From NCBI GenBank assembly GCA_902805855.1, contig CADCUJ010000020.1, forward strand, positions 1-47,170: a stretch of DNA of 47,170 bases, read 5' to 3'. The translations under genes and the position numbers were made by a program. The DNA comes from an uncultured Nocardioidaceae bacterium (lineage in GTDB: Bacteria; Actinomycetota; Actinomycetes; Propionibacteriales; Nocardioidaceae). Below are positions 33,024 to 42,455 of this stretch, piece by piece (position 1 is the first letter of the stretch; the number at the start of each line of letters is the position of its first letter). The notes below the pieces were generated by a model. That model was not told the origin of the DNA. It worked only from the letters and a program-made list of their open reading frames with translations, and searched no databases.

Positions 33024-33818
33024 ATGGCCACACAGCCCGACCACCTGGCACAGCTGCGGGTCGAGTCCGCGCGATTCCTGGACGTGATGCGCGATGCGCC
33101 CGCCGGTGTCGGCGTGCCGACCTGCCCGGACTGGAGCAGCGACGACCTGCTCTGGCACCTCGGCGAGGTGCAGTGGTTCTGGGGGACGATCGTCCGGGAC
33201 GCGGTGACCGACCCCGAGAGCCTGGCTCACCCGGAGCGGCCCGGTGACCGGGCCGGGCTGGTGGCCTTCTTCGAGAAGGCCAGCCACACCCTGCAGCAGG
33301 CGCTCGCGCACACGCCACCACAGGAGGCCCGCTGGACCTGGTCGAGCGAGCAGACCGCCGGCTTCATCCGCCGCAGGCAGGCCCATGAGGCGCTGATCCA
33401 CCGCGTGGACGCTGAGCTCACCGCGGACGCGGAACGCGCGGACATGGACCCGGCCCTGTGCAGCGACGGGGTCGACGAGGCGCTTCGGGTGATGTTCGCC
33501 GGGGTCCCCGACTGGGGCCGGTTCGAGCCCGAGGGCTCAGCGCGCGTCCGGGTCACCGCCACCGACACCGGTCACTCGTGGCTGGTCACCCTCGGCCGGT
33601 TCTCGGGCACCGACCCGGAAGGCACCGCTCACGACGAGCCGGACATCGCCGTCGCGGACTCCGACTCCGGTGAGGACGTGGCGGCCGGCGTCGGCGGGAC
33701 GGCGGCCGACCTGGACTGCTGGCTGTGGGGCCGGCCGACGACCGGACCGCTGGAGCGGAGCGGGGACGAGGACATCCTCTCCCGCCTCCAGGAGTACGTC
33801 GGTCAGGGGATCGACTAG
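33024..33818 (+). CDS. Mycothiol-dependent maleylpyruvate isomerase family protein
   Basis: This 264-residue protein belongs to the DinB/MDMPI fold (TIGR03083). The metal site includes CPDWSSDDLLWHLGEVQWFW (histidine, about residue 47) and the RRRQAHEALIHRVDAEL helix (HxxxH, about 119-123). The C-terminal part is the MDMPI C-terminal domain with RVRVTATDTGHSWLVTLG. Members use mycothiol or bind zinc; most are not characterised. True maleylpyruvate isomerase activity is not shown here. The ATG at 33024 follows a weak -10 box. Its stop shares the bases CTAG with the stop of rdgB on the other strand. Confidence 0.86.
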   Translation: MATQPDHLAQLRVESARFLDVMRDAPAGVGVPTCPDWSSDDLLWHLGEVQWFWGTIVRDAVTDPESLAHPERPGDRAGLVAFFEKASHTLQQALAHTPPQEARWTWSSEQTAGFIRRRQAHEALIHRVDAELTADAERADMDPALCSDGVDEALRVMFAGVPDWGRFEPEGSARVRVTATDTGHSWLVTLGRFSGTDPEGTAHDEPDIAVADSDSGEDVAAGVGGTAADLDCWLWGRPTTGPLERSGDEDILSRLQEYVGQGID

Positions 33819-34453
33819 CGACCGGTCAACGCCTCGGCCACGGTGGGTGCGATGGCCCGCAGCGCCATGCCTCGATGGGAGATGGCGTCCTTCTCCTCGG
33901 CCGGCAGCTCGGCCGACGTCTGGTGGTGGCCTTCGGCGACGAACACCACGTCGTAACCGAAGCCACCGCTGCCGCGGGGCTCGCCGATGATCGACCCCGG
34001 CATCACGCCGTGAGCCACGTGCTCGCGGAGACCGCCTTCGGTGCCCGGATGGACGAACGCAACCGCACATCGGAAGGCGGCGCCGCGGCGCTCGGCGGGC
34101 ACGTCGGCGAGCTGAGCCAACAGCAGCTCGTTGTTGGCCCGGTCCCGGTCACCCCCGTCACCCGGCCTGCCCCCGGACCAGCGCGCGGACAGCACTCCGG
34201 GCATCCCGTTGAGCGCGTCGACGCACAGCCCGCTGTCGTCGGCCAGGGACGGGAGCCCCGTCGCGGCGACCGCTGCCCGCGCCTTGATCAAGGCGTTCCC
34301 CTCGAACGTTGGCTCGGTCTCCGCAGGCTCGGGGTAGTCCTCGAGATCCTCCAGCCCGAGCACGTCGACGTCGGGGGCGTGCTCGCGGAGGATGCGCTGC
34401 ATCTCGGTCAGCTTCCCGGCGTTTCGTGAGGCCAGGACGACGACACGTCTCAC
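33815..34453 (-). CDS. rdgB: XTP/dITP diphosphatase (RdgB/HAM1)
   Basis: This 212-residue nucleotide cleaner hydrolyses inosine, xanthosine and related non-canonical triphosphates to monophosphates. The nucleotide-binding segment is [15 protein letters not shown] near the N-terminus, followed by [18 protein letters not shown] and [14 protein letters not shown], with the catalytic GFGYDVVFV and ISHRGMALR near the end. The GTG at 34453 overlaps the rph stop as GTGA, so the genes are coupled. This order (rph before rdgB) is conserved in M. tuberculosis Rv1340-Rv1341. Its stop lies in a CTAG shared with the convergent isomerase-type gene. Identification is firm. Confidence 0.95.
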   Translation of the reverse strand: MRRVVVLASRNAGKLTEMQRILREHAPDVDVLGLEDLEDYPEPAETEPTFEGNALIKARAAVAATGLPSLADDSGLCVDALNGMPGVLSARWSGGRPGDGGDRDRANNELLLAQLADVPAERRGAAFRCAVAFVHPGTEGGLREHVAHGVMPGSIIGEPRGSGGFGYDVVFVAEGHHQTSAELPAEEKDAISHRGMALRAIAPTVAEALTGR

Positions 34454-35193
34454 CCGGCGAGAGCCTCCTGCTGGATGCGGGTCAGGTCGGCGCATCCCTT
34501 CTCGGCGAGCGACAGCATGCCCTCGAGCAGGGGGCGGTCGAACGGCGCTGCCTCGGCGGTCCCCTGGATCTCGATGTACTTCCCGTCGCCGGTCATCACG
34601 ACGTTCATGTCGGTCTCCGCGCGGACGTCCTCCTCGTACGGCAGGTCGAGCCGCGGTACGCCGTCGACGATCCCCACCGAGACAGCGGCCACGGAGCCGA
34701 CCAGCGGGTCACCCTTTCCGGCGCGGGCCAGAGCACCCTGCTCGCTCAGGTGCGTGACCGCGTCGGCCAGGGCGACGTACGCCCCGGTGATCGCGGCCGT
34801 CCGGGTGCCGCCGTCGGCCTGGAGCACGTCGCAGTCGAGCACGATCGTGTTCTCCCCGAGCGCCTGGTAGTCGACCACCGCACGCAGCGAGCGGCCCACC
34901 AGCCGCGAGATCTCGTGGGTGCGCCCGCCGATGCGTCCCTTGACCGACTCGCGGTCGGACCGGGTGTGCGTGGAGGAGGGCAGCATCGCGTACTCCGCGG
35001 TCACCCAGCCCAGCCCGGAGTCCCGGCGCCAGCGCGGCACGCCGACCGAGGCGCTCGCCGCGCACAGCACCCTGGTCCTGCCGAACTCGACCAGCACCGA
35101 CCCCGCCGCGTGGTCCAGCCAGTGGCGGGTGATCCGGACCGGTCGGAGCTCGTCGCTGGTGCGGCCGTCGGCTCGTGCGTCTGCTCCGGTCAT
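34450..35193 (-). CDS. rph: Ribonuclease PH
   Basis: This phosphorolytic 3' exonuclease trims tRNA 3' ends. The 247-residue protein has the conserved [31 protein letters not shown] start, [22 protein letters not shown] with phosphate-binding arginines, [24 protein letters not shown] and QGTAEAAPF near the end, all diagnostic. The ATG at 35193 gives [19 protein letters not shown]; a TAGGGT box lies eight bases upstream, suggesting a leaderless mRNA. The end overlaps rdgB. It is downstream of the MBL-fold gene by 45 bases. Members assemble into hexamers, which is family knowledge. Confidence 0.96.
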   Translation of the reverse strand: MTGADARADGRTSDELRPVRITRHWLDHAAGSVLVEFGRTRVLCAASASVGVPRWRRDSGLGWVTAEYAMLPSSTHTRSDRESVKGRIGGRTHEISRLVGRSLRAVVDYQALGENTIVLDCDVLQADGGTRTAAITGAYVALADAVTHLSEQGALARAGKGDPLVGSVAAVSVGIVDGVPRLDLPYEEDVRAETDMNVVMTGDGKYIEIQGTAEAAPFDRPLLEGMLSLAEKGCADLTRIQQEALAG

Positions 35194-35201
35194 GGGACCT
35201 G

Positions 35202-35207
35202 ACCCTA
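35202..35207 (-). promoter_or_regulatory. -10 box for rph
   Basis: TAGGGT on the minus strand lies eight bases from the ATG at 35193. Confidence 0.5.
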
Positions 35208-35237
35208 TCCACGCGAGCCGGGCACGCGGCCGGGCGG

Positions 35238-35996
35238 TCAGATGTCGTACGTCGCTCCGGTCCGCGCGATCTCGATCGGTCCGTCGAAGACCGGCCGGGC
35301 CTCCTCGCGAGCCAGCTCCTTGTCGTACCAGGGCGGGATGTGGGTCAGCACCAGCATGCGCGCTCCCGCGTCCGCGGCCGCCTGCCCGGCCTCGCGTCCG
35401 GTCATGTGCAGCTCCTCGGGGTAGTCGCCGCCTTCTCGGAAGCTCGCCTCGGCGAGCAGCAGGTCGGCATCCTTCGCGAGCTCGACCAGTGGACCGCATG
35501 GACCGGTGTCGCCCGAGTAGACGAGCACGCCGGTCCCGTCGGTGACCCGCAGCGCCCACGCCTCGACCGGGTGCACGACCCTGGCGACGTCGACCGTGAA
35601 CGGACCGATCCGGGTCGGCTCCCCGTCGTACACACCGAAGTCGAACTCCTCGTGCATGCCGGGGTCGAGCGGCAGCCCGTATGACCTGGCCAGGCGCTCT
35701 GCGGTGCCGTTCGGCCCGTAGGCGGGGATCCGCGGCTGGGGTCCGTCGGGATGGTACCTGCGCATCACGTAGTAGCCGCTCATGTCGAAGAAGTGGTCGG
35801 CGTGCAGGTGGGTGATGAACACCGCGTCGATGGCCAGCGGGTCGACGAAGGACTGCAGGGTCCCGAGAGCGCCGCTTCCGAGGTCGAGCAGGATCCGGGT
35901 GGTGCCCTCGCCCGCGTCGGACTCGACGAGGTAGCAGCTGGCGGGCGAGTCCGGCCCGGGAAAGGAGCCCGAGCAACCGATGACGGTGAGCTTCAC
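35238..35996 (-). CDS. MBL-fold hydrolase, Rv1339-like
   Basis: This 252-residue metallo-beta-lactamase-fold protein has the zinc motif [15 protein letters not shown] (about 62-76), then [12 protein letters not shown] (aspartate and histidine region) and LTHIPPWYD near the end. The N-terminus is [24 protein letters not shown]. The M. tuberculosis orthologue in the same place, Rv1339, has been reported as an atypical cyclic-nucleotide phosphodiesterase that lowers cAMP; a similar role is inference here. The GTG at 35996 overlaps the murI stop as GTGA. Alternative family roles include RNase Z-like activity, which I consider less likely. Confidence 0.86.
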   Translation of the reverse strand: MKLTVIGCSGSFPGPDSPASCYLVESDAGEGTTRILLDLGSGALGTLQSFVDPLAIDAVFITHLHADHFFDMSGYYVMRRYHPDGPQPRIPAYGPNGTAERLARSYGLPLDPGMHEEFDFGVYDGEPTRIGPFTVDVARVVHPVEAWALRVTDGTGVLVYSGDTGPCGPLVELAKDADLLLAEASFREGGDYPEELHMTGREAGQAAADAGARMLVLTHIPPWYDKELAREEARPVFDGPIEIARTGATYDI

Positions 35997-36811
35997 GCCG
36001 GCGCCCACGCCGTCTGCTGCGCGAACTGGTGGACCGACTGCAGCTCCGGCCCGAGGAACCGGCGCCCGAGCTGCTCGAACTCGTCCGGCTGACCGGTGGT
36101 GAGGAAGTGGTGCACCGGCGGTTCCAGGGAGCCGTCGCGCTGGATGTCGAGGCGCACGAGCAGCTTGTAGACGTCCTTCGCGGTCTCCTCGGCGCTGCTG
36201 ACCAAGGTGACCCGGTCCCCCATCACCAGCGACACGACGCCGGTCAGCAGGGGGTAGTGGGTGCAGCCGAGGATCAGGGTGTCGACGTCGACGGCGGTCA
36301 GCGGGTCCAGGTACTCGTGCGCGACGGCCAGCAGCTCCTCGCCACCGGTGACCCCGGCTTCCACGAACTCCACGAAACGGGGACACGCCTGGGTGTGCAG
36401 CACCAGGTGCGGCGCGGCTGCGAACGCATCGTCGTAGGCCATCGACTCCGCGGTCGCCCGGGTGCAGATCACGCCGATCTGCCCAGTCCGGCTGGCGGCT
36501 ACGGCCCTGCGGGTCGCGGGGAGGATCACCTCCACGACCGGGACCGGGTACCTCTCGCGCGCATCGCGAAGCACGGCGGCGCTCGCCGAGTTGCAGGCGA
36601 TCACCAGGGCCTTGACGCCCTGTGCGACCAGGTGGTCCAGGCAGTCCAGGGCGTACTCCCTCACCTCGCCGATCGGCTTGGGACCGTAGGGCTGGCGGGC
36701 GGTGTCTCCTAGGTAGAGGACCGGCTCGTGCGGAAGCTGGTCGATCACGGCTCGGGCCACGGTGAGTCCACCGAAGCCCGAGTCGAAGATCCCGATCGGT
36801 GCGTCCGCCAC
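35993..36811 (-). CDS. murI: Glutamate racemase
   Basis: This cofactor-independent racemase makes D-glutamate for peptidoglycan. The 272-residue protein has the start [18 protein letters not shown] and the conserved [13 protein letters not shown]. The catalytic cysteines are in [11 protein letters not shown] (about residue 72) and [10 protein letters not shown] (about 180). The GTG at 36811 follows a TAGCCT -10 box eight bases upstream; a TTG at 36820 would lie inside that box. It is followed by the MBL-fold gene with a GTGA overlap. The promoter is inside the stop codon of the upstream prs-like gene, so transcription can begin independently. Confidence 0.96.
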   Translation of the reverse strand: MADAPIGIFDSGFGGLTVARAVIDQLPHEPVLYLGDTARQPYGPKPIGEVREYALDCLDHLVAQGVKALVIACNSASAAVLRDARERYPVPVVEVILPATRRAVAASRTGQIGVICTRATAESMAYDDAFAAAPHLVLHTQACPRFVEFVEAGVTGGEELLAVAHEYLDPLTAVDVDTLILGCTHYPLLTGVVSLVMGDRVTLVSSAEETAKDVYKLLVRLDIQRDGSLEPPVHHFLTTGQPDEFEQLGRRFLGPELQSVHQFAQQTAWAPA

Positions 36812-36819
36812 AAGCAGCA

Positions 36820-36825
36820 AGGCTA
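36820..36825 (-). promoter_or_regulatory. -10 box for murI
   Basis: TAGCCT on the minus strand lies eight bases from the GTG at 36811. Its first three bases are also the TAG stop codon of the prs-like gene. Confidence 0.5.
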
Positions 36826-37803
36826 GACGAACGGGAGCTTGAGCTGGGGAGGTCCGTGGGTCGGGTCCACGCCGTCGAACAGGCTGCTCACCGACTCACC
36901 CGCATGCACCCGGGAGATCGCCTCGGCGAACAGGTCGGCCACCGTCCGCACCTTGAGCTCGGGCCAGTCGGCCGGCGCGGGGACGGTGTCGGTGGTGAGC
37001 ACCTCGCTGACCATCGGGTGGTTGCGCAGCCGGTCGACCGCCTTGCCGACGAAGAGCCCGTGGGTGCAGGCGACCGAGGCCTCGACGCAGCCGAGATCGT
37101 GCAGCTTGTCCAGCAGCTCGACGATCGACCCCCCGGTGGCGATCTCGTCGTCGAGGATGATCGCCCGCTTCCCGGTCACGTCTCCCACGACCGCGTCGAT
37201 CACCACGGAGTCGTCGGCCAGGCGTTGCTTGCTGCCGGCGGCGACCGGCAGCCCCAGCAGCCTGGAGAACTGGGTCGCGGTCTTCGCGTTGCCCAGGTCG
37301 GGTGAGACCACGACGCCGTCGGTGAGGTCGTGGTCGCGGAAGTAGTCCGCGAGCACCCCGAGCGCGGTGAGGTGGTCCACCGGCACCGAGAAGAACCCGT
37401 GCACCTGCGGTGCGTGCAGCGTCATCGTCAGGACGCGGTCCACGCCCGCCGCGACCAACATGTCGGCGACCAGCCGCCCGCCCAGGGAGATCCGGGAGGC
37501 GTCCTTCTTGTCCGAGCGCGCGTAGGCGAAGTGCGGGATGACGGCGGTGATCTGGGACGCCGAGGCACCGCGGGCCGCGTCGACCATCAGCAGCATCTCC
37601 ATCAGGTGCTCCTGCGTCGGCGGAACCAGCGGCTGGACGATGTAGACGTCTCGCTGGCGGCAGTTCGCCTGGAGCTGGACCTGAAGGCAGTCGTTGCTGA
37701 ACCGGCTGATCTCCACCGACGACAGGGCTACGCCGAGTACGCGACAGATGGACTCGGCCAACCGGCGGTGGGCGTTGCCGCTGAACACCACGATCTCGCG
37801 CAC
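36823..37803 (-). CDS. Ribose-phosphate diphosphokinase-like protein
   Basis: This 326-residue protein belongs to the PRPP synthetase family, which makes PRPP from ribose 5-phosphate and ATP. The ATP region [11 protein letters not shown] is at about 94-104. The expected [11 protein letters not shown] segment at 128-138 carries T where D is usual. The PRPP loop [13 protein letters not shown] is at about 214-226. The flexible catalytic loop [18 protein letters not shown] at 167-184 lacks the usual arginine pair (R-A-R) and has KTATQF. It is probably a paralogue of the housekeeping prs. The GTG at 37803 has GAGG six bases upstream. A TAGGGT box about 35 bases upstream may be its promoter. Active-site changes make function uncertain. 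Confidence 0.85.
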   Translation of the reverse strand: MREIVVFSGNAHRRLAESICRVLGVALSSVEISRFSNDCLQVQLQANCRQRDVYIVQPLVPPTQEHLMEMLLMVDAARGASASQITAVIPHFAYARSDKKDASRISLGGRLVADMLVAAGVDRVLTMTLHAPQVHGFFSVPVDHLTALGVLADYFRDHDLTDGVVVSPDLGNAKTATQFSRLLGLPVAAGSKQRLADDSVVIDAVVGDVTGKRAIILDDEIATGGSIVELLDKLHDLGCVEASVACTHGLFVGKAVDRLRNHPMVSEVLTTDTVPAPADWPELKVRTVADLFAEAISRVHAGESVSSLFDGVDPTHGPPQLKLPFV

Positions 37804-37865
37804 GGCTGTCCTCGGGCTGGTTCCGGAACGGTCGGCGCCACCCTAACCGATCTTCCCTGGCGCCC

Positions 37866-39097
<1,232 letters not shown>

Positions 39098-39103
39098 GCG
39101 GTC

Positions 39104-39544
39104 TCATTCCTTCGGTGCTTCGGCGGGCTGGACGACGGCGACGTCCTCTTCGGTGACCTCGCCGTCGACGATCTTGTAAGACCTGAACTCCACCGGGCCC
39201 TCACTATTCCCGTGCTCGCGTGTGGAGACGAGCACATAGTGCGCGTTCGGCTCCATGGCCAGGCCGATGTCGGTGCGGGACGGGTACGCCTCGGTGGACG
39301 TGTGGGAGTGGTAGACGACGACCGGCTCCTCGTCACGAGCGTCCATCTCCCGGTACAGGCTCAGCAGGTCGGCGGGGTCGAACTCGTAGAACGTGGGTGA
39401 CCGGGCGGCGTTGGTCATCGGGACGAACCGCTCCGGCCGGTCCGACCCCTCAGGCCCGGCGACCACCCCGCAGGCCTCGTCCGGATGGTCCTTCTTCGCG
39501 TGGGCGACGATGGCGTCGTACGTCGTCCGGTCGATGCTCAGCAC
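39104..39544 (-). CDS. mec: CysO-cysteine peptidase Mec (JAMM)
   Basis: This zinc peptidase cuts cysteine from CysO-cysteine. The 146-residue JAB1/MPN protein has the JAMM motif HSHTSTEAYPSRTD (histidine, histidine, serine and aspartate spaced as H-x-H-x7-S-x2-D; about residues 78-91) and the upstream glutamate in DEACGVVAG (about 22-30). The GTG at 39544 follows a TAGGCT -10 box six bases upstream, so a leaderless mRNA is likely. The repeats at 39565-39646 lie in its promoter region. It is the first gene of the cysteine operon with cysO and cysM. In mycobacteria the pathway is resistant to oxidative stress. Confidence 0.94.
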   Translation of the reverse strand: MLSIDRTTYDAIVAHAKKDHPDEACGVVAGPEGSDRPERFVPMTNAARSPTFYEFDPADLLSLYREMDARDEEPVVVYHSHTSTEAYPSRTDIGLAMEPNAHYVLVSTREHGNSEGPVEFRSYKIVDGEVTEEDVAVVQPAEAPKE

Positions 39545-39550
39545 CCCTCG

Positions 39551-39556
39551 AGCCTA
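39551..39556 (-). promoter_or_regulatory. -10 box for mec-cysO-cysM
   Basis: TAGGCT on the minus strand lies six bases from the GTG at 39544. A phased repeat array begins nine bases upstream. Confidence 0.6.
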
Positions 39557-39564
39557 GGCCGCTC

Positions 39565-39596
39565 CGTTGAGATAGGGCCCCGGCCCTATCTCAACG
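39565..39596. repeat. 32-base palindrome upstream of mec
   Basis: Two perfect 15-base arms that begin CGTTGAGATAGGG on either strand are separated by CC. Its right arm is also the first unit of the direct repeats. Confidence 0.85.
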
Positions 39597-39646
39597 CGCA
39601 CGCGCCCCATCTCAACGCGCACGCGCCCTATCTCAACGGGAGAGGG
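39584..39646. repeat. Three direct repeats at 21-base spacing
   Basis: CCCTATCTCAACG, CCCCATCTCAACG and CCCTATCTCAACG begin at 39584, 39605 and 39626. The eight-base spacers of units one and two are identical. The third copy supplies the TGA stop codon of the DUF2017 gene. Confidence 0.85.
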
Positions 39647-40217
39647 CGCGGACCAGGGTCTCCTGGAGGAAGCCCACCCACTGGTAGATGTCGTGCACGT
39701 GCGCACGGGGGTCGTCCTCGGGCAGCGACTCCCAGTAGTCCTCGTCACCCTCCTCGACGCCCAGCCGGGAAGCCAGCGCCAGCCGGATGTCGGTGAACGA
39801 CTTCATCCATGCCTGGGCGTCGGCGTCGTCGAGCTCGACGTCCACCCAGACCGTCTCCTCGCCGAGCTCGTCCGGCAGACCCGCCTGCTCGAGGGTGTCG
39901 ATGACCAGCACCGCGCAGCGGGCCTTGCCGTCGCGGAGGGTGGACTCGGTGAACCGGCGGAACTCGCCGGCCGCCTCCTCGTCGTCGGGGTAGGCGGTGG
40001 GGAACAGCCGCGCCAGGACTGGGTCCTCGGGAGCGGTGGTGGGGCCGGAGAAGTCGAGCAGGTCCTCGAGCGGGTCACTCGCAGCCGTCGGGGCGGCGAC
40101 CTCGTTGCGCAGCAGCTCCACCAGCTGCTGCGCCAGCGACCGCAGAAGATCGCCCTCGAAGCCGGAGAAGGTGGCCAGGGCACCGCCACCGCGTCTGCGG
40201 ACGAACCCGTCGCTCAT
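39633..40217 (-). CDS. DUF2017 family protein
   Basis: This 194-residue cytoplasmic protein belongs to an actinobacterial family of unknown role, always found after clpS (Rv1332 in M. tuberculosis). The pattern is FSGFEGDLLRSLAQQLVELL, DPVLARLFPTAYPDDEEAAGEFRRFTESTLRDGK, and RLALASRLGVEEGDEDYWESLPEDDPRAHVHDIYQWVGFLQETLVRAL. No membrane or catalytic motif is visible. The ATG at 40217 directly abuts the clpS stop (TAGATG). Its stop codon lies inside a 13-base repeat copy. A link to protein degradation with ClpS is inferred from gene order. Confidence 0.92.
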   Translation of the reverse strand: MSDGFVRRRGGGALATFSGFEGDLLRSLAQQLVELLRNEVAAPTAASDPLEDLLDFSGPTTAPEDPVLARLFPTAYPDDEEAAGEFRRFTESTLRDGKARCAVLVIDTLEQAGLPDELGEETVWVDVELDDADAQAWMKSFTDIRLALASRLGVEEGDEDYWESLPEDDPRAHVHDIYQWVGFLQETLVRALSR

Positions 40218-40511
40218 CTACTCCGCCTTCTGCAGAGTCGCCCACAAGCCGTACTCGTGCATCGCCTGCACGTCGCGCTCCATCTCCTCGCGCGAGCCGG
40301 TCGACACCACCGACCTGCCGTCCTCGTGCACCTCCAGCATCAGCTTCTCGGCCTTCCTCCGCGCGTAGCCGAAGTACGTCTGGAACACGAAGGTGACGTA
40401 GGACATCAGGTTCACCGGGTCGTTCCAGACGATCGTCACCCAGGGCTGCTCCAGGAAGGTGACCTCGTCCTCTCTCGGCTCCTCGAGCTCGACGGGCGTC
40501 GGGGCAGACAC
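40218..40511 (-). CDS. clpS: ATP-dependent Clp protease adaptor ClpS
   Basis: This 97-residue adaptor delivers N-end-rule substrates to ClpAP or ClpCP. The core is [46 protein letters not shown], with the hydrophobic pocket residues expected for binding N-terminal aromatic residues. The C-terminal end is [13 protein letters not shown]. The GTG at 40511 gives [15 protein letters not shown], the usual actinobacterial start. An ATG at 40520 is inside the -10 box TAGGAT, so it cannot be in the transcript. It is divergent from pncB, 24 bases from start to start. The DUF2017 gene follows at once. Confidence 0.93.
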   Translation of the reverse strand: MSAPTPVELEEPREDEVTFLEQPWVTIVWNDPVNLMSYVTFVFQTYFGYARRKAEKLMLEVHEDGRSVVSTGSREEMERDVQAMHEYGLWATLQKAE

Positions 40512-40518
40512 ATGCGTC

Positions 40519-40524
40519 ATCCTA
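40519..40524 (-). promoter_or_regulatory. -10 box for clpS
   Basis: TAGGAT on the minus strand, seven bases from the GTG at 40511. It overlaps the pncB -10 box by two bases. Confidence 0.65.
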
Positions 40525-40528
40525 GGCT
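40523..40528 (+). promoter_or_regulatory. -10 box for pncB
   Basis: TAGGCT, seven bases before the GTG at 40536. It overlaps the clpS -10 box on the other strand around the palindrome CCTAGG. Confidence 0.65.
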
Positions 40529-40535
40529 GTTCCGG

Positions 40536-41855
40536 GTGACTGCAGACTCGACGGCACTGCTCACCGACCACTATGAGCTGACCATGGTCCAAGCGGCGCT
40601 GGCGGCCGGGACAGCACACCGGCGTTCGGTGTTCGAGCTGTTTCCCAGGAGGCTTCCCGAGGGCCGCAGGTACGGCGTCGTCGGTGGTGTCGGGCGGGTC
40701 CTCGACGCGTTCGAGCGGTTCGTCTTCGACGACGACGTACTGTCCTCCCTCACCGACGTCGTCGACGAGACCACGCGGGACTGGCTGAGGGACTACCGGT
40801 TCCGAGGAAGCATCTGGGGGTACCCGGAGGGTGAGCTCTACTTCCCGTACTCGCCTCTGCTGATCGTCGAGTCGACGTTCGCCGAGGCGGTGGTACTGGA
40901 GACTTTGTTGCTCTCGATCCTCAACCACGACTCGGCGATCGCTTCGGCCGCGTCGCGGATGACCTGGGCCGCCGGCGACCGCCCGTGCATCGAGATGGGG
41001 TCTCGGCGCACGCATGAGGAGGCCGCCGTCGCCTGCGCCCGTGCGGCGTACGTCGCCGGCTTCGCAGCGACGTCCAACCTCGCGGCACGCCAGCGGTACG
41101 GCATCCCGACCGCCGGCACCAGCGCCCACAGCTTCACCCTGCTGCACGACACCGAGAAGGACGCGTTCACCGCCCAGATCCGCTCACTCGGCCCCGGCAC
41201 GACGTTGCTGGTGGACACCTTCGACGTCGCAGAGGCCGTCCGGACCGGGGTGCGGATCGCCGGACCCGACCTGGGTGCGGTGCGGCTCGACTCCGGTGAC
41301 CTCGCTCCTCTCGCGCACACCGTGCGCCGGCTGCTCGACGACCTGGGCGCACACCAGACCCGGATCGTGGTCACCTCGGACCTCGACGAGTTCGCCATCG
41401 CCTCACTGGCCGCGGCACCCGTCGACGGGTACGGCGTCGGCACCTCCCTGGTGACCGGCAGCGGGCGACCGACCTGCGGCTTCGTCTACAAGCTGGTGGC
41501 CCGAGAGGACGACGCTCACGACATGGTCAGCGTCGCCAAGACCAGCACCGGCAAGGTCTCCCTCGGCGGCCGGAAGCACGCCCTGCGTCGACGCGACCAC
41601 AGCGGCACCGCCGTGGCCGAGGTCGTGGGTCTCGGCGAGGAGCCCCCGAGCGACCAGAGCCGATCAGCCGCACCTGAGCAGGACCGTCCACTGCTCGTTC
41701 CGCTGGTCGTTGACGGCCAGGTCGTCGGCCGGGAGGAGATCGCCTCGATGCGCGAGCGGCACGAGGCTTCGCGCGCCGAGCTGCCGATCACAGCACGGCA
41801 GCTCTCCCGTGGAGAACCGGTGATCCCCACGGACCTGTTCGGCGAGGCCACCTGA
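40536..41855 (+). CDS. pncB: Nicotinate phosphoribosyltransferase
   Basis: This enzyme joins nicotinate and PRPP to make nicotinate mononucleotide in NAD salvage. The 439-residue protein has the start [34 protein letters not shown] and the phosphohistidine-containing loop [16 protein letters not shown] (about 189-204). The end [22 protein letters not shown] and [32 protein letters not shown] are typical. The GTG at 40536 fits a TAGGCT -10 box seven bases upstream; the long upstream frame is a shadow. pncA follows 18 bases after the stop, on the same strand. The pair covers two steps from nicotinamide. Firm identification. Confidence 0.95.
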   Translation: MTADSTALLTDHYELTMVQAALAAGTAHRRSVFELFPRRLPEGRRYGVVGGVGRVLDAFERFVFDDDVLSSLTDVVDETTRDWLRDYRFRGSIWGYPEGELYFPYSPLLIVESTFAEAVVLETLLLSILNHDSAIASAASRMTWAAGDRPCIEMGSRRTHEEAAVACARAAYVAGFAATSNLAARQRYGIPTAGTSAHSFTLLHDTEKDAFTAQIRSLGPGTTLLVDTFDVAEAVRTGVRIAGPDLGAVRLDSGDLAPLAHTVRRLLDDLGAHQTRIVVTSDLDEFAIASLAAAPVDGYGVGTSLVTGSGRPTCGFVYKLVAREDDAHDMVSVAKTSTGKVSLGGRKHALRRRDHSGTAVAEVVGLGEEPPSDQSRSAAPEQDRPLLVPLVVDGQVVGREEIASMRERHEASRAELPITARQLSRGEPVIPTDLFGEAT

Positions 41856-41859
41856 GGGC

Positions 41860-41865
41860 TAGCCT
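41860..41865 (+). promoter_or_regulatory. -10 box for pncA
   Basis: TAGCCT, eight bases before the ATG at 41874. The earlier ATG at 41868 is only two bases away, too close to be in the transcript. Confidence 0.45.
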
Positions 41866-41873
41866 CGATGAAC

Positions 41874-42449
41874 ATGAAGCGAGCGCTGCTGGTCGTCGAC
41901 GTGCAGAACGACTTCTGCGAAGGAGGCAGCCTCGCGGTGGCCGGCGGCGCTGGAGTTGCCTTCGACATCGGCCAGCTCCTGCACCACTGGAGCGCGCGGG
42001 ATGCCAAGTCGCCCGGCTACGACACGGTCGTGGCCACCCGCGACCACCACATCGATCCCGGCGCCCACTTCTCTGCGGACCCCGACTTCAAGGACAGCTG
42101 GCCGCCGCACTGCGTGGTGGGCACCGACGGCGAGGCGTTCCATCCCAACCTCGACCCGCAGCCCTTCGACGCGGTCTTCCTCAAGGGCGAGCACGAGGCC
42201 GCCTACTCGGGCTTCGAAGGACGCGCCTCGGATGGCACCCGGCTCGCGGACTGGCTGAAGCAGCGCGAGGTCAGCGACGTCGACATCTGTGGCCTGGCGA
42301 CCGACTACTGCGTCCGGCAGACCACCCTCGACGCGCTGACCAACGGTTTCACGGTCCGGGTCCTCCTCGACCTGTGCGCCGGTGTCGCGCCGGACACCAC
42401 GCAGGCGACCATCGCGGAGCTGCGCGATGCGGGTGCGCGGGTCGGCTGA
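41874..42449 (+). CDS. pncA: Nicotinamidase (isochorismatase fold)
   Basis: This metal-dependent amidase turns nicotinamide into nicotinate; mycobacterial PncA also activates pyrazinamide. The 191-residue protein has the catalytic aspartate in LLVVDVQNDFCEGGSL (about residue 8), metal ligands in ATRDHHIDPGAHF, the lysine in FLKGEHEAAYSGFEG, and the cysteine in GLATDYCVRQT (about 144). The C-terminus is AELRDAGARVG. The ATG at 41874 (MKRALLVVDV) is preferred over 41868, because a TAGCCT box makes the former leaderless. Possibly read through from pncB as well. It converges on copD with six bases between. Confidence 0.94.
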   Translation: MKRALLVVDVQNDFCEGGSLAVAGGAGVAFDIGQLLHHWSARDAKSPGYDTVVATRDHHIDPGAHFSADPDFKDSWPPHCVVGTDGEAFHPNLDPQPFDAVFLKGEHEAAYSGFEGRASDGTRLADWLKQREVSDVDICGLATDYCVRQTTLDALTNGFTVRVLLDLCAGVAPDTTQATIAELRDAGARVG

Positions 42450-42455
42450 GGCGTA

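Noticed and set aside
39565-39646. CRISPR array
   Set aside because: The repeats are 13 bases with eight-base spacers that are nearly identical; no cas genes are present.
40511-40520. ATG start for clpS three codons upstream
   Set aside because: The ATG is inside the -10 box, so it would not be transcribed.
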